DNA of 64,000 nucleotides from assembly GCA_934663595.1 (NCBI GenBank), contig CAKUKM010000003.1, positions 1 to 64,000 on the forward strand. Reading direction: 5' to 3'. The position numbers were made by a program, and so were the translations under genes. Under the pieces are notes generated by a model, which was not told the origin of the DNA, searched no databases, and saw only the letters and a program-made list of their open reading frames with translations. Shown piece by piece: positions 33,540-41,766 of this stretch. The stretch is from an uncultured Clostridia bacterium. Lineage in GTDB: Bacteria > Bacillota > Clostridia > Christensenellales > Aristaeellaceae. Within the stretch, counting starts at the first letter, position 1; each line of letters opens with the position of its first letter.

Positions 33540-35375
33540 TTACCGTTTGATGAATTCGCCGTAATCGGAGAACAGGAAGCACTGGAATTCCGCGCTGGCG
33601 GTGCCGCTCGGCTCGGTATAGCCCATGGCCTGCTGCGCGGCGCGAACGGCGTCGGCGGTTTTATCGTGATAGGTGCCGATGCTGTTTTCCACGTCCTCGG
33701 TCAGCAGATAGCCCAGCGTCCACAGCCGCTGCTGGAGCAGCGTGACCGAATCGCCGGTGTCGCCCTCCTGAAGCAGCTGATAGGTCTGCGTGGAATTGTA
33801 AATGGTGATTCCGTTCATCGGGGCGGCGTTGCTGGCGAGATACAGCTTCAGCTCCGGCGTAACCTCGCCCGTCTGCGGCATACCGATCGCGCTCTGGAAC
33901 GCGCGCACGGCCGATTGCGTGGTATCGTCGAAATAGCCGTCGGTCGCGCAGGCATATTCCAGCGCGTTCAGCCGCGCCTGCACCGCGGATACGTCGTCGC
34001 CGGAAAGGCCCAGCTTCAGCGTGCGCAGGCCGTCGATGCCGTCGGGCGCGAAGGCGACGGTGGTCTTCGCGGTGGTTGCCGGCGCGGGAGTCGCGCGCGT
34101 AATGCCGTTCAGCACGTCCTGATAGGACAGCGCCGTCGGCGAATACAGCACGTTCTGATCCTTCGACGACGCGACGCCGGTTTCCTCCAGATCGTTGTAT
34201 TTCTGGAACAGCTTCAGCGCCTGCACCGTTTCCTCGCCGAAACTGCCGTTGCCGGCGCCGGCCGCATAACCCAGCTCGATCAGCCGCGTTTGAAGCGTGA
34301 GCACCATATTGCCCGAATCGCCCTGCTTGAGCTGCGGATAAACGGTTTCCTCGAAGGTGTAAACCGTGCCGTATTTCGGCGCCTGATCGGAAAAGAGAAT
34401 CGATTGCAGGTCGTAGGTCATTCGTCCGGTCGCCTCGTAGCCGCACGCCTGCTCAAAGAGTTTGACGGCTTCCTCGGTGGCCGCGTCGAAAATGCCGGAG
34501 GGGTTGGCGTCGGTATAGCCCAGCTGGCGCAGGCGCGTCTGAATCTGCATGACCAGCGTGCCCACCTTGCCGAGATACTGCGTCGTTTCGTCCGCCTCCG
34601 CCGTCTGCACCTCGCCGTCGATGGAATAGGGGCGCGCATCCTCGGAATACAGCTCCTTCTGAACGGAGATGTAGGCGACGTTCTGCGGCTCCAGACCATA
34701 GGCCTGATAGAACAGGCGCACGGCGTTTTCGGTCGCGGTATCGTAAACCGCGGTCAGCTCCGTGATCGGATAGCCCAGCTCCTTCAGCCGCTGCTGCAGC
34801 GCGTAGACGCTGCTGCCGACCGCGCCGCGCTGAAGCGTCGTGTATTGCGAAACGACGGCCGAATCGTATTCCTTGGTGCCGTAGGCCACCGCGTCGGCGG
34901 AGAAGAGCTTCGTCTGGAATACCGGCGTGGCGATGCCGGTCTGCATGATGCCGTAGGTCTTTTCAAACCGGCGCACCGCCGCCTCGGTGGCCGCGTCGTA
35001 AATGCTGGATACGCCCTCGGTGTAATAGCCCAGATCCGCCAGCCGCTGCTGCAGCGACTGCACCGCCAGTCCCGTGTCGCCCAGACTCAGCGTGGGGTAG
35101 GCGCTTTCGTCCGTTTCCTTTTTTTCCAGCGGCAGTTCGTTGGTCAGAAGCGTTTTATCGTTTACGGTGACGGCGCCGTTTGCGTCGATGACCACCGAAT
35201 CGGGAACGTTCATATATTCCGGCACCGGCGTGGAGGTGGCGTAGGGCATCTCGATATTCACGCTGGTATCGATTTTGCCGCCCAGCGCGTCGGTATCCAT
35301 CTGGCTGCAGCCGCACAGCAGACACGCTCCCGCCGTTGCGAGAAGCGCGAGCCCGCATGCCTTCAGTCTGCGCAT
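33540..35375 (-). CDS. Lipoprotein with six peptidoglycan-binding repeats
   Basis: 611 residues. An N-terminal signal with lipobox LLCGC (Cys near residue 22) anchors it to the outer face of the membrane. After a 60-residue linker come six peptidoglycan_binding_1 repeats of about 75-85 residues, each with a variant of LQQRLxxLGY and a following D-x-x-T-x-x-AV-x-x-F helix. No catalytic domain. It probably holds or senses peptidoglycan. Divergence between repeats shows the array is old. Its terminator is the right-hand duplicate flanking repeat copy B. Confidence 0.88.
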   Translation of the reverse strand: MRRLKACGLALLATAGACLLCGCSQMDTDALGGKIDTSVNIEMPYATSTPVPEYMNVPDSVVIDANGAVTVNDKTLLTNELPLEKKETDESAYPTLSLGDTGLAVQSLQQRLADLGYYTEGVSSIYDAATEAAVRRFEKTYGIMQTGIATPVFQTKLFSADAVAYGTKEYDSAVVSQYTTLQRGAVGSSVYALQQRLKELGYPITELTAVYDTATENAVRLFYQAYGLEPQNVAYISVQKELYSEDARPYSIDGEVQTAEADETTQYLGKVGTLVMQIQTRLRQLGYTDANPSGIFDAATEEAVKLFEQACGYEATGRMTYDLQSILFSDQAPKYGTVYTFEETVYPQLKQGDSGNMVLTLQTRLIELGYAAGAGNGSFGEETVQALKLFQKYNDLEETGVASSKDQNVLYSPTALSYQDVLNGITRATPAPATTAKTTVAFAPDGIDGLRTLKLGLSGDDVSAVQARLNALEYACATDGYFDDTTQSAVRAFQSAIGMPQTGEVTPELKLYLASNAAPMNGITIYNSTQTYQLLQEGDTGDSVTLLQQRLWTLGYLLTEDVENSIGTYHDKTADAVRAAQQAMGYTEPSGTASAEFQCFLFSDYGEFIKR

Positions 35376-35494
35376 AGGCCGATTCCTCCTGAGAATTCTT
35401 TCTGATCTTTAGACGCGCGGAAACGGAAAAATGTTCCGCACTTTATCATTGTAATCGCAGCCGGGCCAAAACGCAAGGACGCGAATGTGTCTTT

Positions 35495-37399
35495 TCAGGA
35501 AAGCGCGTAAATGCGAACGCCGCCCGATTCAAATACGAGCGTTCCGTGCTCGGCAAACCAGGTCTCGTCCACCGCATATTTCCCGCGTTCGTAATTCGAA
35601 ATATACGCGTAATCCACGCCGTACTGCTCGAAAAGCGCCGCGTTTTCGGCGGGATTTTCCAGCATTGCGCGCCGGTCGGCATGCTGAACGGCGTAATTCA
35701 GCCCGTGATAATACAGAAACGTCGGGCTGCCGCACACGAGGTCGCGCCCCGCGAGCGCGCTCGGCACGCAGTTGTGCTGCTCGCCCGTGAGGAACACCGC
35801 GTCCTGCGCGGTTTCGGTATCGATAAATCGCCCGGCCGCCGCTTCGCTTTCGCTGAACAGCACATAGTCCGATACGATTTCGCGCCCGATCGACAGCGAG
35901 CCCGAGAGCAGACAGATCGCGCAGAACACGCCCGCGACCGCCGCGCACGCCGGCTTTGCGCCGAGAGAACGAATGCGGCCAATCGCGTCGATTGCGTCCG
36001 CCAGAAGCGCGCCCACCGCCGGGAGACAGACCATGAACGCGACATAGAACAGCTTGTTGTTGTCGTAAATATTCTTCTGGAATACCACGCATTCGGCCAC
36101 GGCGTACAGCAGCAGCGCGCCGAGCATGAATCCGCGCGCGGGCGAGCGCCGCTTCTGATAAAGCGCCGCCGGAATCAGCAGCAGATACACCGGCCCGACG
36201 TTCTTGATCCAGAACCAGAAGTAGTTGTCGATCAGCGTTCCGTCGCCATTGTTGTTGACCCAGTTGAACCGGAGCAGCATCGTGCTGCCCTCCACCGTTT
36301 GCGGAACCGTCCAGATCAGCAATTGCGGAATCGCCATCAGCACCGCGACGGCGCCGTAAAGCAGGAAGCTAATCAGCGTTTTGCGCCGATCGGAGCTGCC
36401 AATCAGCGCCTGCAGCATCACGCCCGCGCTCACCAGCCCGAGGCCGAGGAACGAATGCGTGTGAATCATCGGCATTAGTCCCGCCCACAGGCCGAGGCCG
36501 ATAAACAGCCGCCGGTTTTTCTCGCGCACCGCGAGCAGCAGCAGATAGACCGCCGGCAGCAGTACCGTCCAGCCGGTCAGGAACGTCCGCTGCGGAATGA
36601 ACATGTCGCAGATCACGTTTACCCAGCGCAGATTGTATTCGGGCATGTTGGTCGGCGTTTTGTAAAAACCGGTGAAGATCTCGCGGAACGATTCGCCGTC
36701 CATCGTGTAGATAAAGCCGAGCCCGCCGTTTACAAACAGCAGCAGAAACGCAATGACCACCGCCAGCGGCTTTTTCGTCATTTCCCACGCGAACGCGATA
36801 AACCCGAAGCCCACCAGAACCATCATCAGCGTGCCCGTGATGCGGAAGGAAACCGCCATGTCCGCGCCGAACAGCAGCATCGAGGTGATCATGCTGTCGC
36901 CCAGGAAGGGATAGCCCAGCCGCGCGCCCTTTAAAATCGGGTAATCCGGCGGGAAGGCCGCGTTGCGCAGATGCGTCGCGATGCCGGTGTGCATGTTGAT
37001 GTCGCCATAGGTCGACTGGCCCACGTGCAGAGCGCCGTCGATTTCGCGCAGCGTGTGCGTGTATTGCAGATAGCCGGACAATAGCGCCAGCGGAACCAGC
37101 AGGCACAGCAGCATCCAGACCGGCATGTCCCCCTGAAACGTCCCGCGATAGCGCGCCTTTCCGCGCATCGTCAGCGCAGAACCGGCCGCGATCGCCGCCG
37201 AAAGCGCCAGTCCGCAAAGCTGCGCCGCGCGCGTGAAACGCATCGCAAACGCAAACGGAATCGGCGACCACATCATCATGATCAGCCCGATCACCAGCCC
37301 GAACCAGAGCCGGATCAGTCCGCACCGCGAGCGCAGCAGCGCCTCTGAAAAAACAACGCCGCAGGCCAGAAAGGCCGCCAGCAATAAATATCCGCCCAT
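35495..37399 (-). CDS. Polytopic membrane protein, GT-C-like
   Basis: 634 residues with about 14-15 transmembrane helices and one large loop near residues 110-170 (TLREIDGALHVGQSTYGDIN) plus a C-terminal soluble region of about 110 residues. The acidic first loop and a C-terminal alpha/beta domain resemble lipid-linked-sugar glycosyltransferases of the GT-C fold, but I cannot name a family. GGAGG precedes the ATG at 37399. A surface-polysaccharide or glycoprotein role is a guess from the neighbouring surface proteins. Confidence 0.6.
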   Translation of the reverse strand: MGGYLLLAAFLACGVVFSEALLRSRCGLIRLWFGLVIGLIMMMWSPIPFAFAMRFTRAAQLCGLALSAAIAAGSALTMRGKARYRGTFQGDMPVWMLLCLLVPLALLSGYLQYTHTLREIDGALHVGQSTYGDINMHTGIATHLRNAAFPPDYPILKGARLGYPFLGDSMITSMLLFGADMAVSFRITGTLMMVLVGFGFIAFAWEMTKKPLAVVIAFLLLFVNGGLGFIYTMDGESFREIFTGFYKTPTNMPEYNLRWVNVICDMFIPQRTFLTGWTVLLPAVYLLLLAVREKNRRLFIGLGLWAGLMPMIHTHSFLGLGLVSAGVMLQALIGSSDRRKTLISFLLYGAVAVLMAIPQLLIWTVPQTVEGSTMLLRFNWVNNNGDGTLIDNYFWFWIKNVGPVYLLLIPAALYQKRRSPARGFMLGALLLYAVAECVVFQKNIYDNNKLFYVAFMVCLPAVGALLADAIDAIGRIRSLGAKPACAAVAGVFCAICLLSGSLSIGREIVSDYVLFSESEAAAGRFIDTETAQDAVFLTGEQHNCVPSALAGRDLVCGSPTFLYYHGLNYAVQHADRRAMLENPAENAALFEQYGVDYAYISNYERGKYAVDETWFAEHGTLVFESGGVRIYALS

Positions 37400-37433
37400 A
37401 ACGCCTCCAAGAAAAACAAGATCCTTCTATTCT

Positions 37434-37461
37434 ATTATACCAGACGCGCGCGAATTGTAAA
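37434..37461 (-). promoter_or_regulatory. Promoter for the GT-C-like gene
   Basis: TTTACA-N16-TATAAT on the minus strand. The 37462-37579 stretch is AT-rich and otherwise empty. Confidence 0.55.
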
Positions 37462-37579
37462 AGCCCTTCCAATGGAAATTTGCGCCGAACAAGCTGATAC
37501 AAAAATGTTTCCAAATATTTCGAATAGAAATATAATATTGCGAATTGAATACGATATTATGCACAAATGCCGCATATTG

Positions 37580-37608
37580 TTGAATTCGGAACGGGCGTCG
37601 GTTATAAT
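37580..37608 (+). promoter_or_regulatory. Promoter for the Ig-like gene
   Basis: TTGAAT-N17-TATAAT; a GGAGG site and GTG start follow at 37674. Confidence 0.65.
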
Positions 37609-37673
37609 GAATAGGACTACAGATAGAGTGCGCGCATTTCGATTGGAATGGGCGCGGGAGTGGAGGAATCGGC

Positions 37674-38132
37674 GTGAGGAGACGCGTTTTGAGTGTGCTC
37701 GCAGTGCTGGCGGCGCTGTTGATCGCGGGCTGCGCCGTTGCGGAAAATACGATTTCCACGACGGTGGTAATGCGCGTATCGCGGATGACGCAGAGCGCTG
37801 TTGTGAATACGGGCGAGGATCTGTCGATGGAGGTCAATATCGACGGCGTTTCTCCGGCGCGTTATCAGTGGTATTTCAACGATACTCCCGTCGAGGGCGC
37901 GACGCAGAAGGTGTTCACGATCGTGAACGCGTGCCTGGAGGACGCCGGAACCTATCGCCTGGATGCGTTTGACGATGCGGGCCGCCTGGTGGTGAGCATG
38001 GATATCGCCGCGCGCGTGATCGATCCGAAGGTGCCGAAATCGGGCGATGAATCGCTGCCGGTGAGCGTTGCGATGGGCGCTGTGTGCGCGGCGGCGGGCG
38101 GAATTGTGCTCCTGAAGCGCAAAGAGGCCTGA
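37674..38132 (+). CDS. Exported Ig-like protein with sortase-like C-terminal signal
   Basis: 152 residues from a GTG start with GGAGG 7 nt upstream. Signal peptide at 1-23 with a Cys near residue 20 (AGCAVA, possible lipobox), then one Ig-like fold (about 28-118: YQWYFNDTPVEG and CLEDAGTYRLDAF are typical of I-set domains). The C-terminus has VPKSGDESLP, a hydrophobic helix and a KRKEA tail, the layout of a sortase sorting signal with a variant motif (SGD instead of TGD). No sortase gene is in the window. Confidence 0.65.
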   Translation: MRRRVLSVLAVLAALLIAGCAVAENTISTTVVMRVSRMTQSAVVNTGEDLSMEVNIDGVSPARYQWYFNDTPVEGATQKVFTIVNACLEDAGTYRLDAFDDAGRLVVSMDIAARVIDPKVPKSGDESLPVSVAMGAVCAAAGGIVLLKRKEA

Positions 38133-38153
38133 ATGAGATAAACAAATGTTCAT

Positions 38154-38186
38154 GGCGACCGGCTGACCAGGCAGGTCGCCGTTTTT
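38154..38186 (+). terminator. Terminator after the Ig-like gene
   Basis: GGCGACC pairs with GGTCGCC across 13 nt, followed by a GTTTTT run. Confidence 0.8.
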
Positions 38187-38211
38187 ATGAACCAGAATAA
38201 AGGAGAGCAAT

Positions 38212-39336
38212 ATGGAAAAGCCCTTTGAGTTTGAGCTTCTGCACGTCTGCAAGCAGACCGGTGCGCGCCGGGGCCGGCTGCACACGCCGCACGGCGTGAT
38301 CGAAACGCCAATTTTCATGCCGGTCGGCACGCAGGCGAGCGTAAAAACCATGTCGCCGGACGAATTGAAGGATTGCGGCGCGCAGATTATTCTTTCCAAT
38401 ACGTATCACTTGCACGTGCGCCCCGGCGAGGATCTGATTCAGCGCGCCGGCGGCCTGCACCGGTTCATGAATTGGGATCGCCCGATTCTGACCGACAGCG
38501 GCGGATTCCAGGTGTTTTCGCTGGCGAGTCTGCGCAAGGTCGAGGAGCGCGGCGTGGAATTCCGGTCGCATCTCGACGGCAGCAAGATGTTCATCGGCCC
38601 GGAGGAGTCGATTGCGATTCAGCAGGCGCTCGGCTCGGACATCATGATGCAGTTCGACGAATGCTCGCCGTATCCGTGCGATTACGAGCGCGCGAAGGGC
38701 GCGATGCACCGCACGCTGCGCTGGCTCGACCGTTGCATGAAGGCGAAAACCAGCGAAAATCAGGCGCTGTTCGGCATCGTTCAGGGCGCGTTCTATTCGG
38801 ATTTGAGAATTGAATGCGCGAAGGAAATGGCCAAGCTCGACCTGCCCGGCTTCGGCATCGGCGGCCTTTCCGTCGGCGAGCCGAAGGAGGTCATGTACGA
38901 CATGCTGGAAAAAATGATGCCGTATATGCCCGAAAACAAGCCGCGGTATCTGATGGGCGTGGGCTCTCCGGATTGCCTGATCGAGGGCGTGCTGCGCGGC
39001 GTGGACATGTTCGATTGCGTGCTCGCGACGCGCGTGGCGAGAAACGGCACGGTGTTTACGCACGACGGCCGCCTCGTGGTTCGCAATGCGAAATACGCCG
39101 AGGATTTCACGCCCCTGGATCCGGATTGCGATTGCTATGCCTGCCGCAATTTCACGCGCGGTTACATTCGCCATCTGTTCAAGGCGGGCGAGATTCTGGC
39201 GCTTCGGCTGAACTCGATTCACAACATCTATTTCCTCACCCACATGATGACGGAAATTCGCGAGGCGATCGAGGCGGACGCGCTGCTGGATTGGGCGAAC
39301 GCGTTTTACGCGCGCCACGGCCGCGGTAACTGGTAA
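38212..39336 (+). CDS. tgt: tRNA-guanine transglycosylase
   Basis: Inserts preQ1 (or queuine) at position 34 of Asp, Asn, His and Tyr tRNAs. 374 residues, full length. Motifs: TDSGGFQVFSL with the active-site Asp, GIGGLSVGEP and the C-terminal zinc site CDCYACRNFTRGYIRHL (CxCxxC plus a later His). It is followed by yajC, as in the common tgt-yajC-secDF order. secDF is not here, because the operon ends at a structured repeat (39874). Confidence 0.97.
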   Translation: MEKPFEFELLHVCKQTGARRGRLHTPHGVIETPIFMPVGTQASVKTMSPDELKDCGAQIILSNTYHLHVRPGEDLIQRAGGLHRFMNWDRPILTDSGGFQVFSLASLRKVEERGVEFRSHLDGSKMFIGPEESIAIQQALGSDIMMQFDECSPYPCDYERAKGAMHRTLRWLDRCMKAKTSENQALFGIVQGAFYSDLRIECAKEMAKLDLPGFGIGGLSVGEPKEVMYDMLEKMMPYMPENKPRYLMGVGSPDCLIEGVLRGVDMFDCVLATRVARNGTVFTHDGRLVVRNAKYAEDFTPLDPDCDCYACRNFTRGYIRHLFKAGEILALRLNSIHNIYFLTHMMTEIREAIEADALLDWANAFYARHGRGNW

Positions 39337-39382
39337 ATAACGTTAATTTTTGGATTGAACGATAAAAAATCGGGCGGCCGCG

Positions 39383-39411
39383 TTGTTTTTTCGCGTATGT
39401 TCGGTTATAAT
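39383..39411 (+). promoter_or_regulatory. Promoter for yajC
   Basis: TTGTTT-N17-TATAAT, -10 at 39406-39411, in the gap between tgt and yajC. Confidence 0.65.
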
Positions 39412-39448
39412 GGTAAGGAAACCAACAAATTGAAGGGGAGTAAGTGTA

Positions 39449-39829
39449 ATGATGATGAATTGGATGGCCGCCCTGGCGGAGACGAGTGGAGAAGTGGCCG
39501 CGAGCGGCGCGAGCGATACGGCGGTTGCGCAGAGCGGCGGCATTATTGAAATGATCGTGATGATGGTGGCGATGGTCGCGATCTTCTATTTCCTGCTGAT
39601 CCGTCCGCAGCGCAAGAAGGACAAGGCGGTCAAGAAGATGCTCGACGCGCTGAAGCCCGGCGACCGCATCTGCACCATCGGCGGCCTGTACGGCACCGTT
39701 TCCTCCATCAAGGATCAGGACGTGACGATCACGCTGGGCGCGCAGCAGAACACCGTGGTGATCGCGCGCTGGGCGATCCGCTCGGTCGAGGATGCTCCGC
39801 TGGAGAACGACGCGGCTCCCGAAATCTGA
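39449..39829 (+). CDS. yajC: Preprotein translocase subunit YajC
   Basis: Single-pass partner of SecDF. 126 residues: an N-terminal polar stretch, one membrane helix (about 32-50), then LLIRPQRKKDKAVKKMLDAL and a C-terminal beta domain with GDRICTIGGLYGTVSSIKDQ. AAGGGGAG precedes the ATG. The N-terminal stretch before the helix is longer than in most family members. Downstream there is a terminator and repeat copy C in place of secD. Confidence 0.92.
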   Translation: MMMNWMAALAETSGEVAASGASDTAVAQSGGIIEMIVMMVAMVAIFYFLLIRPQRKKDKAVKKMLDALKPGDRICTIGGLYGTVSSIKDQDVTITLGAQQNTVVIARWAIRSVEDAPLENDAAPEI

Positions 39830-39841
39830 TAAACAAAGCAG

Positions 39842-39873
39842 AAGGCGCTTCCCCTTTTTGGGGAAAGCGCCTT
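39842..39873. terminator. Terminator hairpin, left duplicate around repeat copy C
   Basis: AAGGCGCTT...AAGCGCCTT stem with a CCCC/GGGG extension and T loop. Nearly identical to 40136-40166 beyond the repeat. Confidence 0.85.
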
Positions 39874-40135
39874 CAGCTTGTCAAAAAAGTCTTTTTGACA
39901 AGCTGGTGGACGGGGGAGCAAGCTCCCCCGCCACTACCACCCCCACCAAATCCCGCTAGGATTTCTGACGAAATCCCCGGGCGCGGGATTTGCAAGGTAG
40001 CTATTTTCTCTCCGGGAAATGGGATTTCCCTCCGATAAAATCAGCACCCGCGCCCACCGCGCATGTCGCTGGGCTCGATTGAAAGTTCGAGAGGGCTTCG
40101 GCCCTCTCGAGCTCTCCTAGGCTTTTCGACAGCCA
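39874..40135 (+). repeat. Structured intergenic repeat, copy C (complete, 262 bp)
   Basis: Same layout as copy B without its extra module. H1: 14-bp stem CAGCTTGTCAAAAA/TTTTTGACAAGCTG (39874-39905). H2: GGGGGAGC/GCTCCCCC (about 39911-39930). H3: outer CAAATCCCGC/GCGGGATTTG, inner GGATTTC/GAAATCC (39947-39992). H4: GCTATTTT with AAAATcAGC around GGGAAAT/ATTTCCC (about 39999-40045). H6: TCGAGAGGGC/GCCCTCTCGA with a UUCG tetraloop (40087-40110). Lies between convergent yajC and the DUF3783 gene. Confidence 0.9.
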
Positions 40136-40166
40136 AAGGCGCTTCCCCTTTCCGGGAAAGCGCCTT
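40136..40166. terminator. Terminator hairpin, right duplicate around repeat copy C
   Basis: Near copy of 39842-39873: the stem arms are identical and the differences sit in and next to the loop (31 against 32 bp). Confidence 0.85.
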
Positions 40167-40187
40167 TTCTCGTGCAAAAGAGCGGCT

Positions 40188-40586
40188 TCAGGAATCGCGC
40201 CGGTGCTGGGCGACCCAGTTTTGCTGCGCCGCCTGATGCTCGCGCAGCAGCTCCTCGTGCAATTGAAGCGAATTCCAGTTCATGTTCGTCGGCGTGAGCA
40301 CCGCCTTGAGCGCAACGCCCGGCTGGTGCATCGCGCGCATTTCATTGAGCAATTGCCCGAGCAGCTTGCCGCCAAAATTGACCATGATCACCATTTCGTC
40401 CGAGAAATCCTGATCGCAGACTGCGTTTGTCAGCGGCGTCAGCCCGGCGAGCGCGCCGACCGGCTCCAGATATTCCTCTTTTTTGACCGCGCGCACGCGA
40501 ATGCGCAGCTTCAGGCACAGCAAACGCAGCGCGGAACCCTTTTTATTTTCCAGATTGTAAAACAGAATCAGCGGCGCACTGCTCAT
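40188..40586 (-). CDS. DUF3783 family protein
   Basis: 132 residues. Begins SSAPLILFYNLENKKGSALR and continues with a small alpha/beta domain; the DUF3783 family is found in Clostridia without known function. The start at 40586 lies 2 bp after the preceding epimerase-like gene and has GAGGTG upstream. The C-terminus is a Gln/His-rich helix. No membrane segment. Confidence 0.65.
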   Translation of the reverse strand: MSSAPLILFYNLENKKGSALRLLCLKLRIRVRAVKKEEYLEPVGALAGLTPLTNAVCDQDFSDEMVIMVNFGGKLLGQLLNEMRAMHQPGVALKAVLTPTNMNWNSLQLHEELLREHQAAQQNWVAQHRRDS

Positions 40587-40588
40587 GT

Positions 40589-41626
40589 TCACCTCATCAG
40601 CGCGCGAATCGCGCTCGCATCGTCGGTCAGCTCCAGAGAAACGTTGAATTCGCGCGTCTCGCCCGGCTCGAGATGGGCGAGCGTGCCGTTTGCGCGCGCC
40701 TCGGCGCGGCTGAGCACACCGGAGGTCGTCGGCTCCAGGCCGAGCGCGTAATCGCCCGCGCGCATGCATTTCCATACGCACATCAGCGGAAGAACCTTTT
40801 CATCGAAGCGCACGACGCCCGCAACGCCGAGCGCCGGATTGTGCAGCATTGCGTACGCGCCGCCCTCCGGCTGATCGGTCAGGAAATAGCACTGCTCGTC
40901 GCGGCCGATTTCCGGCTCCTCGATCTGATCGAATTTGGCGAGCCCCTCGCGCGCAAACTCGTTGCGCGGCTCGACCTTGCGGGCGGAGGCGTAGACGCGC
41001 GCGCCGGCGGCCAGCATCGGATAGCCGAAATTGATGTGGTAAACCAGCATCAGCGGCATGGTTTCAAAGCCCTGGTTTTCCACGCGATCGCAAATGCGCA
41101 CGATGTTGCGCTCCGTTTCCAGCGTGAGCGTTCGATAAAGCGCGAGATTGCCGCCGAACAGCTCCGCTTCGCGCACGGAGCCGGTCACGCGCAGCACCAT
41201 GTCGTCGCCCTCGAAATCGCAAAACGCATTGACGCAGGCGGCGGGCGTGTTGTCATACGGGCCGTGCAGCGAAAGCTCCGTCTCGCCGTCGAAGCCCGAC
41301 GCGCCCGCGTGGGTCAGGCCGCAGGTCGTGAGCATGCCGCCAAAGAACTGGCGCAGGAAGCCGGTGTTCTTTTCGCGCTGATACAGATAGGGCGAGCGAA
41401 TGCCGGGCTTGTTCAGCAATCCAATATTGATTCCCTTGAATTTCAGATACGGAATGTCCAGCCCGCGATCGGCCAGCACAGTCATTTCCAGTCCGCGGCC
41501 ATTGTTCAAATCCAGCGCGCGCACGCCGCGGGACGGGCCGTCGTTGAACAGATAATCCTTGATTCCGCACAGCGCGGTCGGGTCGCCGCAGCGCTTGCGC
41601 AGCTCGCGCAGCTCGCTCTTTTTCAT
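40589..41626 (-). CDS. Aldose epimerase-like protein (DUF4432)
   Basis: 345 residues with the galactose mutarotase-like fold of the DUF4432 group. Visible: MTVLADRGLDIPYLKFKGIN near the N-terminus, THAGASGFDGETELSLHG near 125, and YHINFGYPML near 195, where His residues line the sugar site. Acts on a carbohydrate, presumably intracellular; the substrate is unknown. First gene of a pair with the DUF3783 gene. It is divergent from the M18 peptidase gene. Confidence 0.78.
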   Translation of the reverse strand: MKKSELRELRKRCGDPTALCGIKDYLFNDGPSRGVRALDLNNGRGLEMTVLADRGLDIPYLKFKGINIGLLNKPGIRSPYLYQREKNTGFLRQFFGGMLTTCGLTHAGASGFDGETELSLHGPYDNTPAACVNAFCDFEGDDMVLRVTGSVREAELFGGNLALYRTLTLETERNIVRICDRVENQGFETMPLMLVYHINFGYPMLAAGARVYASARKVEPRNEFAREGLAKFDQIEEPEIGRDEQCYFLTDQPEGGAYAMLHNPALGVAGVVRFDEKVLPLMCVWKCMRAGDYALGLEPTTSGVLSRAEARANGTLAHLEPGETREFNVSLELTDDASAIRALMR

Positions 41627-41703
41627 CGATCAAACGCCTCCGAATGCCATTATTTGCTAATATTATTATAGACCACAAGCCGCGCCGCGTCAATAGTTTC
41701 CCC

Positions 41704-41732
41704 TTGCGCGGGAGCGCGAACGCGTGTATAAT
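41704..41732 (+). promoter_or_regulatory. Promoter for the M18 peptidase gene
   Basis: TTGCGC-N17-TATAAT, -10 at 41727-41732, with AGGAGG shortly before the start at 41767. Confidence 0.7.
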
Positions 41733-41766
41733 GAATGCGTATTCACCACGGCAGGAGGAAAGAAAG

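Noticed and set aside
33375..35405. A 676-codon open frame on the plus strand
   Set aside because: Antisense to the peptidoglycan-binding lipoprotein; its start lies inside repeat copy B. Low-complexity Arg-rich translation.
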